Shown here: positions 1 to 6,810 of the stretch, piece after piece
How the letters are laid out: each line of letters starts with the position of its first letter
How positions within the stretch are numbered: the stretch's first letter is position 1
Assembly: GCA_050288705.1 (NCBI GenBank)
Contig: JBNKEI010000005.1
Location: 1-13,479 of the forward strand
Reading direction: 5' to 3'
DNA from: JBNKEI01 sp050288705
GTDB taxonomy: Bacteria > Myxococcota > Myxococcia > Myxococcales > UBA5297
DNA: 13,479 nucleotides
Position numbers and translations under genes: made by a program
Notes under the pieces: generated by a model
What the model saw: the letters and a program-made list of their open reading frames with translations, nothing else
What the model was told of the DNA's origin: nothing
Database searches by the model: none

Positions 1-61
1 ATTTCTTACACTTTTTGCTCGAATTCCTAAATCGTGCTTTCAGCGAGTCCTCTATTATTGA

Positions 62-222
62 CGTAACTATTCAGCACTCTTCTTTTTTGACTAACGAAAG
101 GTTGCAAGAAAACCGTTCAGGCCGAGCTTGTCGAGGCCCAAGGCTTCCTCGACTTCATGCCTGCGCGCATTACGCTCGGAAAGACAATGTTTTTCAATTT
201 TGGTTACTCGCGAAGTGGTTAG
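62..222 (+). repeat. Dispersed ~160-bp repeat, copy A
   Basis: This stretch is nearly identical to 12969-13128, in the same orientation, and its left end also matches 6684-6724. The conserved core contains a 7-bp inverted repeat (GTCGAGG at 130-136, CCTCGAC at 147-153, 10-nt loop). The left end (TAACTATTC) and the reverse complement of the right end (TAACCACTTC) are loosely similar, so it could be a small non-autonomous element with degenerate terminal repeats. One minus-strand frame through the core is open in this copy but interrupted in copy B, so I do not call it a gene. The family is not one I recognise. Confidence 0.85.
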
Positions 223-600
223 TGAACAGTTGCTTATCGACGAGAAAGCAGAGGGAACATCAAATGAAAGAACAGAAAGCAAAAAAAGCCGGTATCTGCG
301 CCTATATTGCCAGTTGACAGGAACTGGACACAGCTTAAACGGGTGTTGCTTGTCGCCACTCTTCAGGGGACAAGTACTGTATGCTTCATTTTTTCGGTCT
401 AATACACGACGAACCCCAACGTGGCCATGGCTGGGGGGCGTGTTGATATTGAGCGGATTATATGGGGACTCTCTGTCAAACGGACACTCGTTACGCGTAT
501 TACAAACCACACTGTGGAGGCATGTGTTTTGTTGTTGATTTCTGTCCCCCTCATTTTTTCGGAGGTCAGTGACGTAGGGCAGGGCCAATATACGATCTGG
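223..600. other. Intergenic stretch with no supported gene
   Basis: Several overlapping open frames cross this segment on both strands. None has a ribosome binding site, a recognisable motif or protein-like composition, and they run across one another and into the repeat. I see no promoter, RNA gene or mobile element here apart from the hairpin that begins at 601. Confidence 0.5.
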
Positions 601-631
601 CTTTACCAGCAGATTTTGCCCGCTGATAAAG
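601..631 (-). terminator. Hairpin just downstream of the TIGR00300 gene
   Basis: CTTTACCAGC (601-610) can pair with GCTGATAAAG (622-631) over 10 bp with one wobble pair, around an 11-nt loop. It lies 7 nt beyond the stop codon of the minus-strand gene ending at 639, the usual place for a 3' hairpin. No T-run follows on the minus strand, so it is not a classical intrinsic terminator; it may stabilise the 3' end. Confidence 0.4.
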
Positions 632-638
632 TCTTACT

Positions 639-1649
639 CTATCCGATTTGCCTGCTATCCGCTTTTTCCATTTCCAAAACTTCCACTTCTTTTAGCAGCA
701 AGTTCAGGAATAAACCGACATCGGTCACAATCCCTTTCGCCTGACCGCTTCCTCGGTCACTCAACTTTGTAATGACTGCCGGATTGATATCTACACTGAT
801 CATGTCTACTCGGGAAGGCGTCATATTGCCGCTGGCAATGCCGTGCAGCATGGAACCCAGAACAATAACAGTATCTGCTGCACAAAGATGATGGCTATAG
901 GCATTCTGCGCCACCAGCATATCGGTAATTGTATCTGGAAGTGGGCCATCGTCCCTTAAACTGCCCGCAAGTACGAACGGCACATCGCTAACTACACAGG
1001 CATGCATGATCCCCCCGTTTAGATCTCCGTTCTTTACTGCATCGGCAATGGAACCGTGGCAATTGATCCGGTTGATGGCCCGCATATGGTTGTAATACCC
1101 CTCTGGCGTGGTCTCGCCTGACTCCGAGCAAACCCCAAGGGATGTTCCGAAAAACTGTTTTTCAATATCGTGCACGGCTACTGCATTCCCGGTAAGTACG
1201 CTGCTCACATAACCTTTCCTGATTAACTTGGCCAGATGCCGGTCTCCTCCCGTATGCACCACTACAGGACCCGGTACCACACATAACCGCTTGCCGCCAT
1301 GAACCAGATTTGCTGCAAGGTTATGAATGATCAACTCGTTTCTGCGTTCCGACGACGCACCGTTCCCCATGAATCCGAATTCATCGGCAGTTGCTGCCGA
1401 ACTGTCTTTTGCATGGATCCTAGTGCCTTGACTTCCGCAAACAACCTGGTCGCCTGCTTTAATATCCCTTATTTTTCTGCACTCCGCACCTTTTTCCGTG
1501 ACGACAATCAATGCGTCCATGCGTTGTTTTTCTACCTTAACCCAACGGTTGCTGTAGAAAATCTCCGTATTATGGTTGGTCGTGGAATAAAAATCGTCCG
1601 GTACGCATTTATCCTTCATCGCCGCTTTTAAAATCACTGTCGCTGTCAT
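639..1649 (-). pseudogene. TIGR00300 / LOR-SDH C-terminal domain protein (ornithine cyclodeaminase-type), N-terminal domain broken
   Basis: The 336-residue product matches the C-terminal nucleotide-binding domain of the TIGR00300 (LOR/SDH) family, whose archaeal and cyanobacterial members act as ornithine cyclodeaminase or as the C-terminal part of arginine dihydrolase enzymes. Visible family motifs are DFYSTTNH near residue 19, GPVVVHTGGD at about 126, FGTSLGVCSE at about 167, FVLAGSLRDDGPLPD at about 225 and VDINPAV..KL.DRGSGQA..IVTD near the end. Full-length members are usually about 400 residues with an N-terminal domain. Here the open frame begins in the interdomain linker, and remnants of the missing domain lie upstream at 1650-1790 behind a stop and a frameshift. 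The ATG at 1649 has only a weak AGGGA two bases upstream. The C-terminal domain is otherwise uninterrupted, so it may still be made, but I read the gene as decaying. Confidence 0.7.
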
Positions 1650-1790
1650 AGTCCCTAACTATTTTAAGCATGAATAGAAAATGAATTCATTATGGGCATT
1701 ATAATGAATCCTCCCCCCTCATCTGGAAGCGGGCATACATCAGTTCGCCCTCGTTTTGTGATTCTATCGCATCGTTTTTGCCATACTTTC
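1650..1790 (-). pseudogene. Out-of-frame N-terminal domain remnant of the TIGR00300 gene
   Basis: Reading upstream from 1649 in the same frame gives a TAG at 1659-1661, then NEFIFYSCLK (1662-1691), which fits the end of the family's N-terminal domain (a helix followed by LG.). In another frame, ending near 1710, the minus strand reads NEGELMYARFQMRGED, resembling the conserved D.SYAR..V block of that domain. Joining the two needs one frameshift near 1705-1715 and read-through of the TAG. The match is by eye to remembered family members and is short, so it is suggestive only. Confidence 0.45.
1685..1709. promoter_or_regulatory. 9-bp inverted repeat overlapping a TATAAT box
   Basis: ATTCATTAT (1685-1693) and ATAATGAAT (1701-1709) form a perfect inverted repeat with a 7-nt spacer. 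On the minus strand a consensus TATAAT lies at 1703-1698, about 50 nt before the ATG at 1649, but no good -35 box stands 16-18 nt upstream. It could be an operator over a promoter for the shortened gene. Equally, it could be chance in AT-rich decayed coding sequence, since the same bases lie in the N-terminal remnant. Confidence 0.3.
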
Positions 1791-1795
1791 AGTGT

Positions 1796-1824
1796 AATTG
1801 CCTGTTATGAAGAAACGGGCAATT
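1796..1824. repeat. 11-bp stem hairpin in intergenic DNA
   Basis: AATTGCCTGTT (1796-1806) pairs with AACGGGCAATT (1814-1824) over 11 bp with a single G-T wobble and a 7-nt loop. No T-tract follows on either strand, so it is not an obvious intrinsic terminator. It may be a structured leader, a protein site or a small repeat unit. Confidence 0.5.
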
Positions 1825-1996
1825 CGTGCTGACTTAGGCCAATGTCTTGATTTTACTACCTTTACTTGAGGTTAGACTTAGTTAGTTTAAGCGAATTTTT
1901 GCTCTAAGTCAATTAATCCTAAAAAAACATAGTAAGACTTCCTACCTTGTGGTCGCCAACACAATTTGGTCCCCAATAGATAAGCATGCCTCAATT

Positions 1997-2126
1997 TCAG
2001 TTCCATGCCCTTGAGCACGCCCTGACATCGAGGGCGATCTTCTTGTCACGTTGAGCCTGCTTCGGCGCCTCGGCCAAAAACGCTGAGATAATCGCGATGA
2101 AATGGTTTCCGGGCTGATTATAGGCT
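1997..2126 (-). other. Open stretch overlapping the 3' end of the GNAT gene, possible coding remnant
   Basis: One minus-strand frame reads without stops from inside the 3' end of the GNAT gene to a TGA at 1999-1997. It gives about 40 residues of natural-looking composition (for example HFIAIISAFLAEAPKQAQRD). It has no start codon or ribosome binding site of its own and I recognise no family. It may be the tail of a lost gene. The rest of 1825-1996 shows nothing beyond a weak 7-bp inverted repeat (GACTTAG 1875-1881, CTAAGTC 1904-1910). Confidence 0.25.
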
Positions 2127-2570
2127 TTTAACAAAGTTGGCCGCCCGGATACGTTCTTCAAAGCCGTTTTTTTTGTAGAAACCTCTTACATAGGATTCTA
2201 TGTCTCTGAAGTTATTCAGCATAAGCCGGACACAATTTCTTCTTTTGGCAGCGTCCTCAACAGCAGTCAAAAGAGACTGGCCGATTTTCTGTCCTCGTGT
2301 TTCTTTATTAACCATAAGCTCACTGATGTAGCATTCCCAGCCCTTGAGTAAAGCAAATGGCACAAAATGACAGGAAATAAATCCCAATATACGCTTACCT
2401 TTCGCGGCAACATACATCACGGTATTTTTTTCAACCAAAGCATCTGTTAAGGTTTTTAAAACTAGCTCTCTGTCACTTTCGGAGTATTCGAGCCCATTCT
2501 CCTTTTTATACAAGGCAAGAATGTCCGTTATGTCTCGAAAATCCTCTGTCTTCACTTCTCTGATATGCAT
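2118..2570 (-). CDS. GNAT family N-acetyltransferase
   Basis: This 150-residue protein has the length and order of a single-domain GNAT enzyme, which moves an acetyl group from acetyl-CoA to an amine. The N-terminal strand-helix unit (MHIREVKTEDFRDI) is followed by the central strands (VMYVAAKGKRILGFISCHF at about 51-69). Motif A is ELMVNKETRGQKIGQSLL (84-101), with the R-G-Q-K-I-G pyrophosphate-binding loop at 92-97. The terminal block FYKKNGFEER (131-140) is typical of the family. The ATG is preceded by AAAGGGGA with a 5-nt spacer. The substrate cannot be told from the sequence. It stands alone between decayed genes and is itself apparently intact. Confidence 0.85.
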   Translation of the reverse strand: MHIREVKTEDFRDITDILALYKKENGLEYSESDRELVLKTLTDALVEKNTVMYVAAKGKRILGFISCHFVPFALLKGWECYISELMVNKETRGQKIGQSLLTAVEDAAKRRNCVRLMLNNFRDIESYVRGFYKKNGFEERIRAANFVKSL

Positions 2571-2642
2571 AGTTTTCCCCTTTGAGAGGAAGTATAATCC
2601 GCGCGTTCCACTAGCGCCATAATCAGTTCCTGTCTCTGAAAA

Positions 2643-2671
2643 ACAGTATGGAATAATTGTTTGCTAGTCAA
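2643..2671 (-). promoter_or_regulatory. Possible sigma70 promoter for the GNAT gene
   Basis: On the minus strand TTGACT (2671-2666) and TACTGT (2648-2643) are spaced by 17 nt, which would give a leader of about 65 nt before the ATG at 2570. A TATACT also occurs nearer the gene without a partner -35 box. The match is moderate and untested. Confidence 0.3.
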
Positions 2672-2802
2672 ATATTCTTTTTGCTATGAAATAGGGCATA
2701 AAAGCCATTGAACTAGTTTCATTGTTATGTAAAGTTAGTCAAGACTGAAAGTGTGCGAGTCGCTTGAATTTTGGGTTGCTTATTTCCATTTTTGCATCAA
2801 AA

Positions 2803-3176
2803 ATGTGTGCCATGTTACCCAGATTGCTTAAATCCCCTATAAAAAGTTTCTTCCTGACCTCGGGGCACTGGTAAATCCACTTAGCTAAAAGCCAACTATC
2901 CGGAAGCATTATGGATCGATTTACTTGAAGCTGATGCCTTCTGTTCGTTTAGCGCTAGACCAGCTCATGCGCGGTAACCCTGCAGCAGAGGCAGTCGTAA
3001 TTGATGAAGTGCAGAAGGTTCCGGATCTCCTGCCTCAAACAGTACTCGTGACACCTGGACAGCGCTTCGTGAATGGATACAAATTGAAGCAATGCACATC
3101 AAGTAAAGCCGAAAAAGCAGTACAAGATCCTGGGACCGTACTGCCTATTAGTAAATCAGATTTTTTAAGAGTTTAG
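2803..3176 (+). pseudogene. AAA+ ATPase (DUF4143-type) pseudogene, N-terminal part in three frames
   Basis: Three consecutive frames together spell the start of the AAA+ ATPase family that carries a C-terminal DUF4143 domain. The first, from ATG 2803 or 2812, reads MLPRLLKSPIKSFFL. The second starts at about 2858 and contains the Walker A core PRGTGKST (2858-2881), then a TAG at 2882 where Trp is usual, then LKANYPEALWIDLLEADAF. The third contains RGNPAAEAVVIDEVQKVPDLL (about 2967-3035) with the Walker B core VVIDE. The frame changes near 2855 and 2940 fit small deletions. After VPDLL the sequence no longer matches the family, and the sensor and DUF4143 regions are absent. The gene is clearly dead. 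Intact members are a common accessory family of uncertain role. Confidence 0.8.
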
Positions 3177-3298
3177 AATGATGATTAATGCCTTATGAAA
3201 ATGAAACAATCTCTAATTGCTTAATATTTTTTGTTTCCTAATCCTTGGGCAGAATTCGCTCGATAAATCTCGTCTTTTATGATGCATAATGGATAATA

Positions 3299-3535
3299 AT
3301 GAAATCTAAACGTCTAAAACGATCTCTTAACGCACTTTTCGCACCAGGCTCTGGAATCACATCGGCTTGGATTGGTAGTAATACGGCAACTAACAAAATA
3401 AGTGGCACTTCTATGGTTGCTCCTCATGTAAGTGGAGTAGCGGCATTGCTTCTACAGACAAACGCAACCGCAACGCCTGCTGATATTGCTAGTGAAATCA
3501 TCAATTTTGTTGTTGCAATTAAATCAAAGACATGA
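3299..3535 (+). pseudogene. Subtilisin-like (S8) serine protease C-terminal fragment
   Basis: The product contains FAPGSGITSAW followed by GTSMVAPHVSGVAALLLQ, the block around the catalytic serine of peptidase family S8 (GTSMA.PHV.G). The aspartate and histidine blocks, which lie 150-200 residues earlier in intact enzymes, are absent, and the first ten residues do not resemble the family. The upstream 120 bp contain a possible signal-peptide start (ATG AAA ATG AAA at about 3195) interrupted by a stop, which may be the other end of the same lost gene. It lies 41 nt upstream of the small secreted protein gene on the same strand, so the two may once have been co-transcribed. The fragment cannot be an active protease. 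Confidence 0.75.
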
Positions 3536-3576
3536 GCAGGACGATAATAACGATCACATAAAGATAGGAGAAAGTT

Positions 3577-3906
3577 ATGAAAAAGATAATGTCACTGGTA
3601 GGACTGCTGGGTTCACTTCTATTTATTGCGACTCCAAGCTATGCGGGTGGTCCATATACAGGAACCGTTACCGGTATGACTACTGGTTCGCATATTGTCT
3701 ATTTTACTATAGATGGAGCCCAATATGCTGGATGCTCGCAGTATCATCGGTATGTGATTAATACGCAAGGCGAGTTTGGAAAGAATTCATATGCAATGCT
3801 TCTGAGTGCTTACATGGCAGGAAAACCCGTCATGGTCTTTACATCTGGTCAATGCAATACAATGCCAAATGACGCGGAAGACGTTGACAATGTCGGTCTT
3901 CCTTAG
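3577..3906 (+). CDS. Small secreted protein, unknown function
   Basis: This 109-residue protein begins with a clear Sec signal peptide (MKKIMSLVGLLGSLLFIATPSYA, cut after residue 23). The mature part of about 86 residues has two cysteines (C53, C93) placed to form one disulfide. AGGAGAAAG precedes the ATG. The layout of two or three beta strands (YTGTVTGM, HIVYFTIDG), a Tyr/Asn strand (RYVIN), a helix (YAMLLSAYMAGKPVMVF) and a terminal Cys strand resembles a family of small exported proteins common in marine gammaproteobacteria. More distantly it recalls the fold order of AB5 toxin B subunits such as SubB. I infer an export role only. Its neighbour is a subtilase fragment, which makes the SubAB comparison tempting but unproven. 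Confidence 0.75.
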   Translation: MKKIMSLVGLLGSLLFIATPSYAGGPYTGTVTGMTTGSHIVYFTIDGAQYAGCSQYHRYVINTQGEFGKNSYAMLLSAYMAGKPVMVFTSGQCNTMPNDAEDVDNVGLP

Positions 3907-3946
3907 TGTAGGTATGGTTCCTTAGCAATTGGAGTGGATAGAGGGA

Positions 3947-4183
3947 ATGAAGTGGCTGGTCGCCACTATGCGTGGTAGCCATGCTGGCAATAGCCGAAAA
4001 ATCTCATGCTACTCTTAGACGGTAACGCCGATCACAAAGAAGAGTAGGGTTTCAATTCAACCTGTCGTGGTAGGCTCTTCCCTTATCGGCCGTTACAGCG
4101 ACGATGGATTAACGGCTTGGATTAGCAAGCTCTCCCAGTTCCGCTCGACTCCGAGGGAAGTAGGTTTTCGAGAGAATGGTTGA
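3947..4183 (+). pseudogene. Possible frameshifted secreted-protein remnant
   Basis: The ATG at 3947 begins MKWLVATM in one frame, and the next frame continues CVVAMLAIAEKSHAT. Joined, these would be a convincing signal peptide with an A-x-A-like cut site. A third frame from about 4045 runs open to a TGA near 4183 (VSIQPVVVGSSLIGRYSDDG). No family is recognised and the joining is by eye. In the rest of 3907-4613 I see no intact gene. Confidence 0.3.
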
Positions 4184-4249
4184 ATAACTGGAAGAGGTTA
4201 TAGAATCCAACGTCGTAGAACCCTGGTTTTCTTGCCTTTCCATCTTCAT

Positions 4250-4316
4250 GCAGCAAACAGTACCAATATTACACAGCCATCGCTGCCAAAATAATGCAGC
4301 ATCTAGTACCAATATT
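4250..4316 (+). repeat. Two imperfect 21-bp direct repeats, 46-bp period
   Basis: GCAGCAAACAGTACCAATATT (4250-4270) and the related copy at 4296-4316 agree at 18 of 21 positions, with the last 12 bases identical. The rest of the 46-bp period is not clearly repeated. No gene is apparent around them. Confidence 0.5.
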
Positions 4317-4613
4317 CTGCACCAGCAATTGATCCTCGGACCAGCCTTACATAAGACTTCTTGAGTTCGGCTTAGTCCAATTAGTCGTTTGACCATAGCG
4401 GCGCTACGGCTCAGGTGGATTTGTGCGTTTTTAAGCGGCTACGGCAAACGCTTATTAAGGGTCGGGATCGAAACCTACTTGCGAGACAATAATAGTCCAG
4501 TCTTTGACCAATAATGAATAAGCATAAGACAATAGAGTATTTATTGGAGCGCCAATTCAGGTAGCGATAAGGAAAATTCTGTCTGTCGGGTGAATTGATT
4601 TAGATGAGGACGA

Positions 4614-4700
4614 GTGAAACCCACCTTAGTGGATAGTAACATTCTTTTGGACCTAGCTGCCGATGATTCTATTTTCCACGAATTGAACTTATTGCTCCTG
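4614..4700 (+). pseudogene. PIN-domain toxin (VapC-like) N-terminal scrap
   Basis: A GTG start at 4614 gives MKPTLVDSNILLDLAADDSIF, the first strand and helix of a PIN-domain ribonuclease, with the first catalytic aspartate at residue 7. Family resemblance ends after about 25 residues, where the usual proteins have 130-140. The open frame continues to 4859 only as the antisense of the receiver gene. The GTG overlaps an upstream TGA by 4 nt (GTGA at 4614-4617), the classic junction of an antitoxin-toxin pair. The last seven codons before that TGA are open (IDLDEDE) but no antitoxin domain survives. I read it as the leftover of a deleted toxin-antitoxin pair cut off near the 3' end of the receiver gene. 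Confidence 0.6.
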
Positions 4701-4716
4701 TCTAGTGATCGGGCGC

Positions 4717-5100
4717 TTATTCACCGGCGACAGCCGAACTTTTCTCTCCGAGAACGGCGTCTTGAATCGAATCGGCGGTACATCCCTTGTAAAGGAAAAA
4801 GTCCGCTCCTTCTTGAAGAGCGCGAAGCCGCAATCCGGCGGAACGGTCGGCGGTCATAAATCCAAATCTGGGGGATAAGGCTTCTGCTCGTACTGCCCTA
4901 AGCAACTTTATGCCATCCATTCCCGGCATGTTTATATCTGCAACTACCACATCGGGCTTTTGGGTTCTTATTTTTGCTAGTGCATCTAGTCCATTAACCG
5001 CATGGATAAGAGTACAGTTGGCTAGCTTCGGTCGACTACTTACAATTTCAGAAAAAAGAGTTCTCGCAGTACGGCTGTCATCTACCATGAGGAGCAGCAA
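4717..5100 (-). CDS. Stand-alone CheY-like response regulator receiver
   Basis: This 127-residue protein is a single receiver domain with no output domain. The acidic pair is D7/D8 (MVDDS), the phosphoacceptor is D55 (VVADINMPGMDG), the conserved Thr is T83 (FGFMTADRS) and the conserved Lys is K105 (FLYKG). All five key residues are present, so it should accept a phosphoryl group from a histidine kinase. I chose the TTG at 5100 because a strong AAAGGAGG ends 5 nt upstream; the next in-frame ATG (residue 5) would be too far away. The last 15 residues after the final helix are unlike typical receivers. No kinase adjoins it. The only kinase in the window, at 9344, lacks its own receiver, so pairing is possible but purely inferred. 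Confidence 0.9.
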   Translation of the reverse strand: MLLLMVDDSRTARTLFSEIVSSRPKLANCTLIHAVNGLDALAKIRTQKPDVVVADINMPGMDGIKLLRAVRAEALSPRFGFMTADRSAGLRLRALQEGADFFLYKGCTADSIQDAVLGEKSSAVAGE

Positions 5101-5105
5101 GTCAT

Positions 5106-5113
5106 CCTCCTTT
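5106..5113 (-). promoter_or_regulatory. Strong ribosome binding site for the TTG-started receiver
   Basis: AAAGGAGG on the minus strand ends 5 nt before the TTG at 5100. An ATG inside the spacer is out of frame. The site decides the start of the receiver gene. Between here and 5365 I see no gene, only an AT-rich near-palindrome around 5326-5340 (GGAAAAATTTTTTCC). Confidence 0.7.
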
Positions 5114-5365
5114 GACCACGCTAGTGGCCTTTTTTAGATGGGTAACCTTCTGGGCGTAATGCATATTTCATGCTCTGGCGAGAGAGAAAGAGTTCGCTGA
5201 TCTTTACCTGGCGGCGACTAGAATAATTCACTCATGCTGGATTTTTGCCTGGTTCATTTGCGACCGCAGGGTAGGTCAATTTAGCGAATTTGGGGGTAAG
5301 AGAAGCCCCAGTGGTTGGAGAAGGAAAAATTTTTTCCAAATTTGATGATAAATTGCATACACTCA

Positions 5366-5394
5366 TTGACAGAAGCTGCGGACACTGGTACTTG
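5366..5394 (+). promoter_or_regulatory. Probable tRNA operon promoter
   Basis: A perfect TTGACA (5366-5371) is followed after 17 nt by a weak -10 hexamer TACTTG (5389-5394). A GC-rich stretch (GTGCGCC) follows, as in the discriminator of growth-rate controlled stable-RNA promoters. Transcription would start about 15 nt before the tRNA-Lys. Confidence 0.5.
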
Positions 5395-5416
5395 GTGCGC
5401 CGTGGTTTTGGAGCAG

Positions 5417-5489
<73 letters not shown>

Positions 5490-5538
5490 TTTAGCGTTTT
5501 GACGAATTTGGTTTCAAGATTTGGTTTCAGAATTAGGA

Positions 5539-5611
5539 GTCCCCATCGTCTAGAGGCCTAGGACGCTGGCCTTTCAAGCCGGCAACAGGGGTTCGAATCC
5601 CCTTGGGGACA
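5539..5611 (+). tRNA. tRNA-Glu (anticodon TTC)
   Basis: The 73-nt cloverleaf has acceptor GTCCCCA/TGGGGAC, the usual Glu D-loop (CGTCTAGAGGCCTAGGACG) and anticodon stem CTGGC/GCCGG around the loop CTTTCAA, reading TTC. The T arm is CAGGGG-TTCGAAT-CCCCT in the usual register. The discriminator is A and CCA is not encoded. It lies 49 nt after tRNA-Lys, so the two are probably co-transcribed. Confidence 0.95.
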
Positions 5612-5753
5612 AAAAAAACATATCAAAATAGCCAATTGCAGAACCCGCCGGCAAATGGGGTTTGGGGCGAGAATCCCGAGTAAAGCGACGGCGAGCTATG
5701 CTTGCCCAAAGCGGCTAGTGCTGCATAGTTACAAAAAGATTAAAAACTTCATC

Positions 5754-5785
5754 AGGGCGCTTATCAGAGTAAGCGCCCTTTTTTT
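5754..5785 (+). terminator. Strong intrinsic terminator of the tRNA pair
   Basis: AGGGCGCTTA (5754-5763) and TAAGCGCCCT (5770-5779) form a perfect 10-bp GC-rich stem with a 6-nt loop, followed directly by a run of seven T (5779-5785). It ends plus-strand transcription before the convergent protease gene. On the minus strand the nearest T-run comes 8 nt after the stem, so it may also slow transcription from the protease side. Confidence 0.9.
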
Positions 5786-5800
5786 ATGTGGCGTGGCTGT

Positions 5801-6565
5801 CTACTGGATATGGCTGTCGATGAAATCGAGATACTTGTCGACCTGGGTACTGTAAGCGCCTCCGAAGCATAGGGAGGTGCTCGATAGATCATATCCATAC
5901 GACGTAATGCCGACCAAAGTAATCTTGCCATTGATATTCATCAAAGCAGGGCCGCCGGAGTCGCCATAGCAGTTCTGTCTGTCCGAGTCACCGATATAGA
6001 TAATATTGTTTTCGACGCTGTTAATAGTCGCGTAAGTGTAGCGTTTGGTCCCACCGCCTGTGCCATCATGACTATTTGCGCCAAATCCGACGATGCGAAC
6101 GTTCTTCCCGGCCTTCACCGCCGAAGAATCCCGATTGATGGGAATCGAGGGCATGTAAGTCGGTTGCGCAAGAGTCAATATGGCAATGTCATGGCCCTTC
6201 CGGAAGTCACTAAGATCAAACTCTGGATCGAACGCGACGTTGGTTACGGCCATCTGATAGGCGTGCCGGTTGGCAAAGGTGCTAAACTGCACCTCGAATA
6301 CTGCATTTTCGCCTACCGCGCTTGGAACTACACAATGAGCTGCCGTTAAAACCGAGCGCGGCGCGATGATAGCTCCAGAGCACATTATCCCGGTGTCCGA
6401 ACCAGGCGCGTGCGCAAAAATGAATACCACTGATGGGTCGAGATAGGCGATTTGGCCGCCAATGACTGCGTCATCTCTTTGACCAATAACTTCTTGATCG
6501 GTGCTGACCGAACCACCGCATGCTGCTACAAGAAACATCCCTGCCACGAAAAAACGTGATGTCAT
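5801..6565 (-). CDS. Trypsin-fold (S1 family) serine protease, predicted lipoprotein
   Basis: The 254-residue protein starts with a lipoprotein signal peptide with lipobox LVAAC (C16), so the mature form should be anchored in the cell envelope. A short pro-region leads to VIGG at 34-37, the usual new N-terminus after activation. The catalytic triad is H77 (TAAHC), D126 (HDIAIL) and S203 (GDSGGPAL). Cysteines C62/C78 and C199/C233 fit the two standard disulfides. The position equivalent to chymotrypsin 189 is Q197 rather than Asp, so cleavage after Arg/Lys is not expected. The length is normal for the domain. GAGAGG with a 6-nt spacer precedes the ATG. It is divergent from the vWA lipoprotein gene across a 245-bp gap that also holds a repeat fragment. 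Confidence 0.92.
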   Translation of the reverse strand: MTSRFFVAGMFLVAACGGSVSTDQEVIGQRDDAVIGGQIAYLDPSVVFIFAHAPGSDTGIMCSGAIIAPRSVLTAAHCVVPSAVGENAVFEVQFSTFANRHAYQMAVTNVAFDPEFDLSDFRKGHDIAILTLAQPTYMPSIPINRDSSAVKAGKNVRIVGFGANSHDGTGGGTKRYTYATINSVENNIIYIGDSDRQNCYGDSGGPALMNINGKITLVGITSYGYDLSSTSLCFGGAYSTQVDKYLDFIDSHIQ

Positions 6566-6683
6566 TTTTTACCTCTCTCGATGAATGCTTCGCGACATGT
6601 CGACCTGCCGTCCAATGGCTCCAAGGTAACGACATAGGGGAGCTTATCGTACCAAGAGGTTTTTTGGAAACTGGGTAAAAAAA

Positions 6684-6724
6684 GACGTAACTGCTCAGCA
6701 CCCTACTTTTGATAACGAAAGACT
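6684..6724 (+). repeat. Truncated third copy of the 160-bp repeat
   Basis: GACGTAACTGCTCAGCAC and the following TTTTGATAACGAAAG closely match the left 45 bp of the repeat copies at 62 and 12969, in the same orientation. The match stops after about 41 bp, so only the left end is present. It sits in the divergent intergenic region between the protease and vWA genes. Confidence 0.65.
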
Positions 6725-6810
6725 GAAAAATCCGCGGGCTGCTTCCTTTGCAAAAGTCACTGACCTAAATTCTCGATTCCGCAGGCTATTTGGTGTGAGG
6801 GAGGGAAATA

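Noticed and set aside
128..744. Open frames on both strands left of the TIGR00300 gene
   Set aside because: They overlap one another and the dispersed repeat, lack ribosome binding sites and show no family features.
4109..4396. 95-codon minus-strand open frame
   Set aside because: Cys/Trp/Ser-rich, unlike a real protein, with no ribosome binding site and direct repeats running through it; probably chance.
5655..5855. 66-codon plus-strand open frame after the tRNAs
   Set aside because: It runs through the intrinsic terminator and into the convergent protease gene; no coding evidence before the terminator.
6068..6349. Plus-strand frame inside the S1 protease gene
   Set aside because: The minus strand carries a full catalytic triad and a lipobox; this is a shadow frame.
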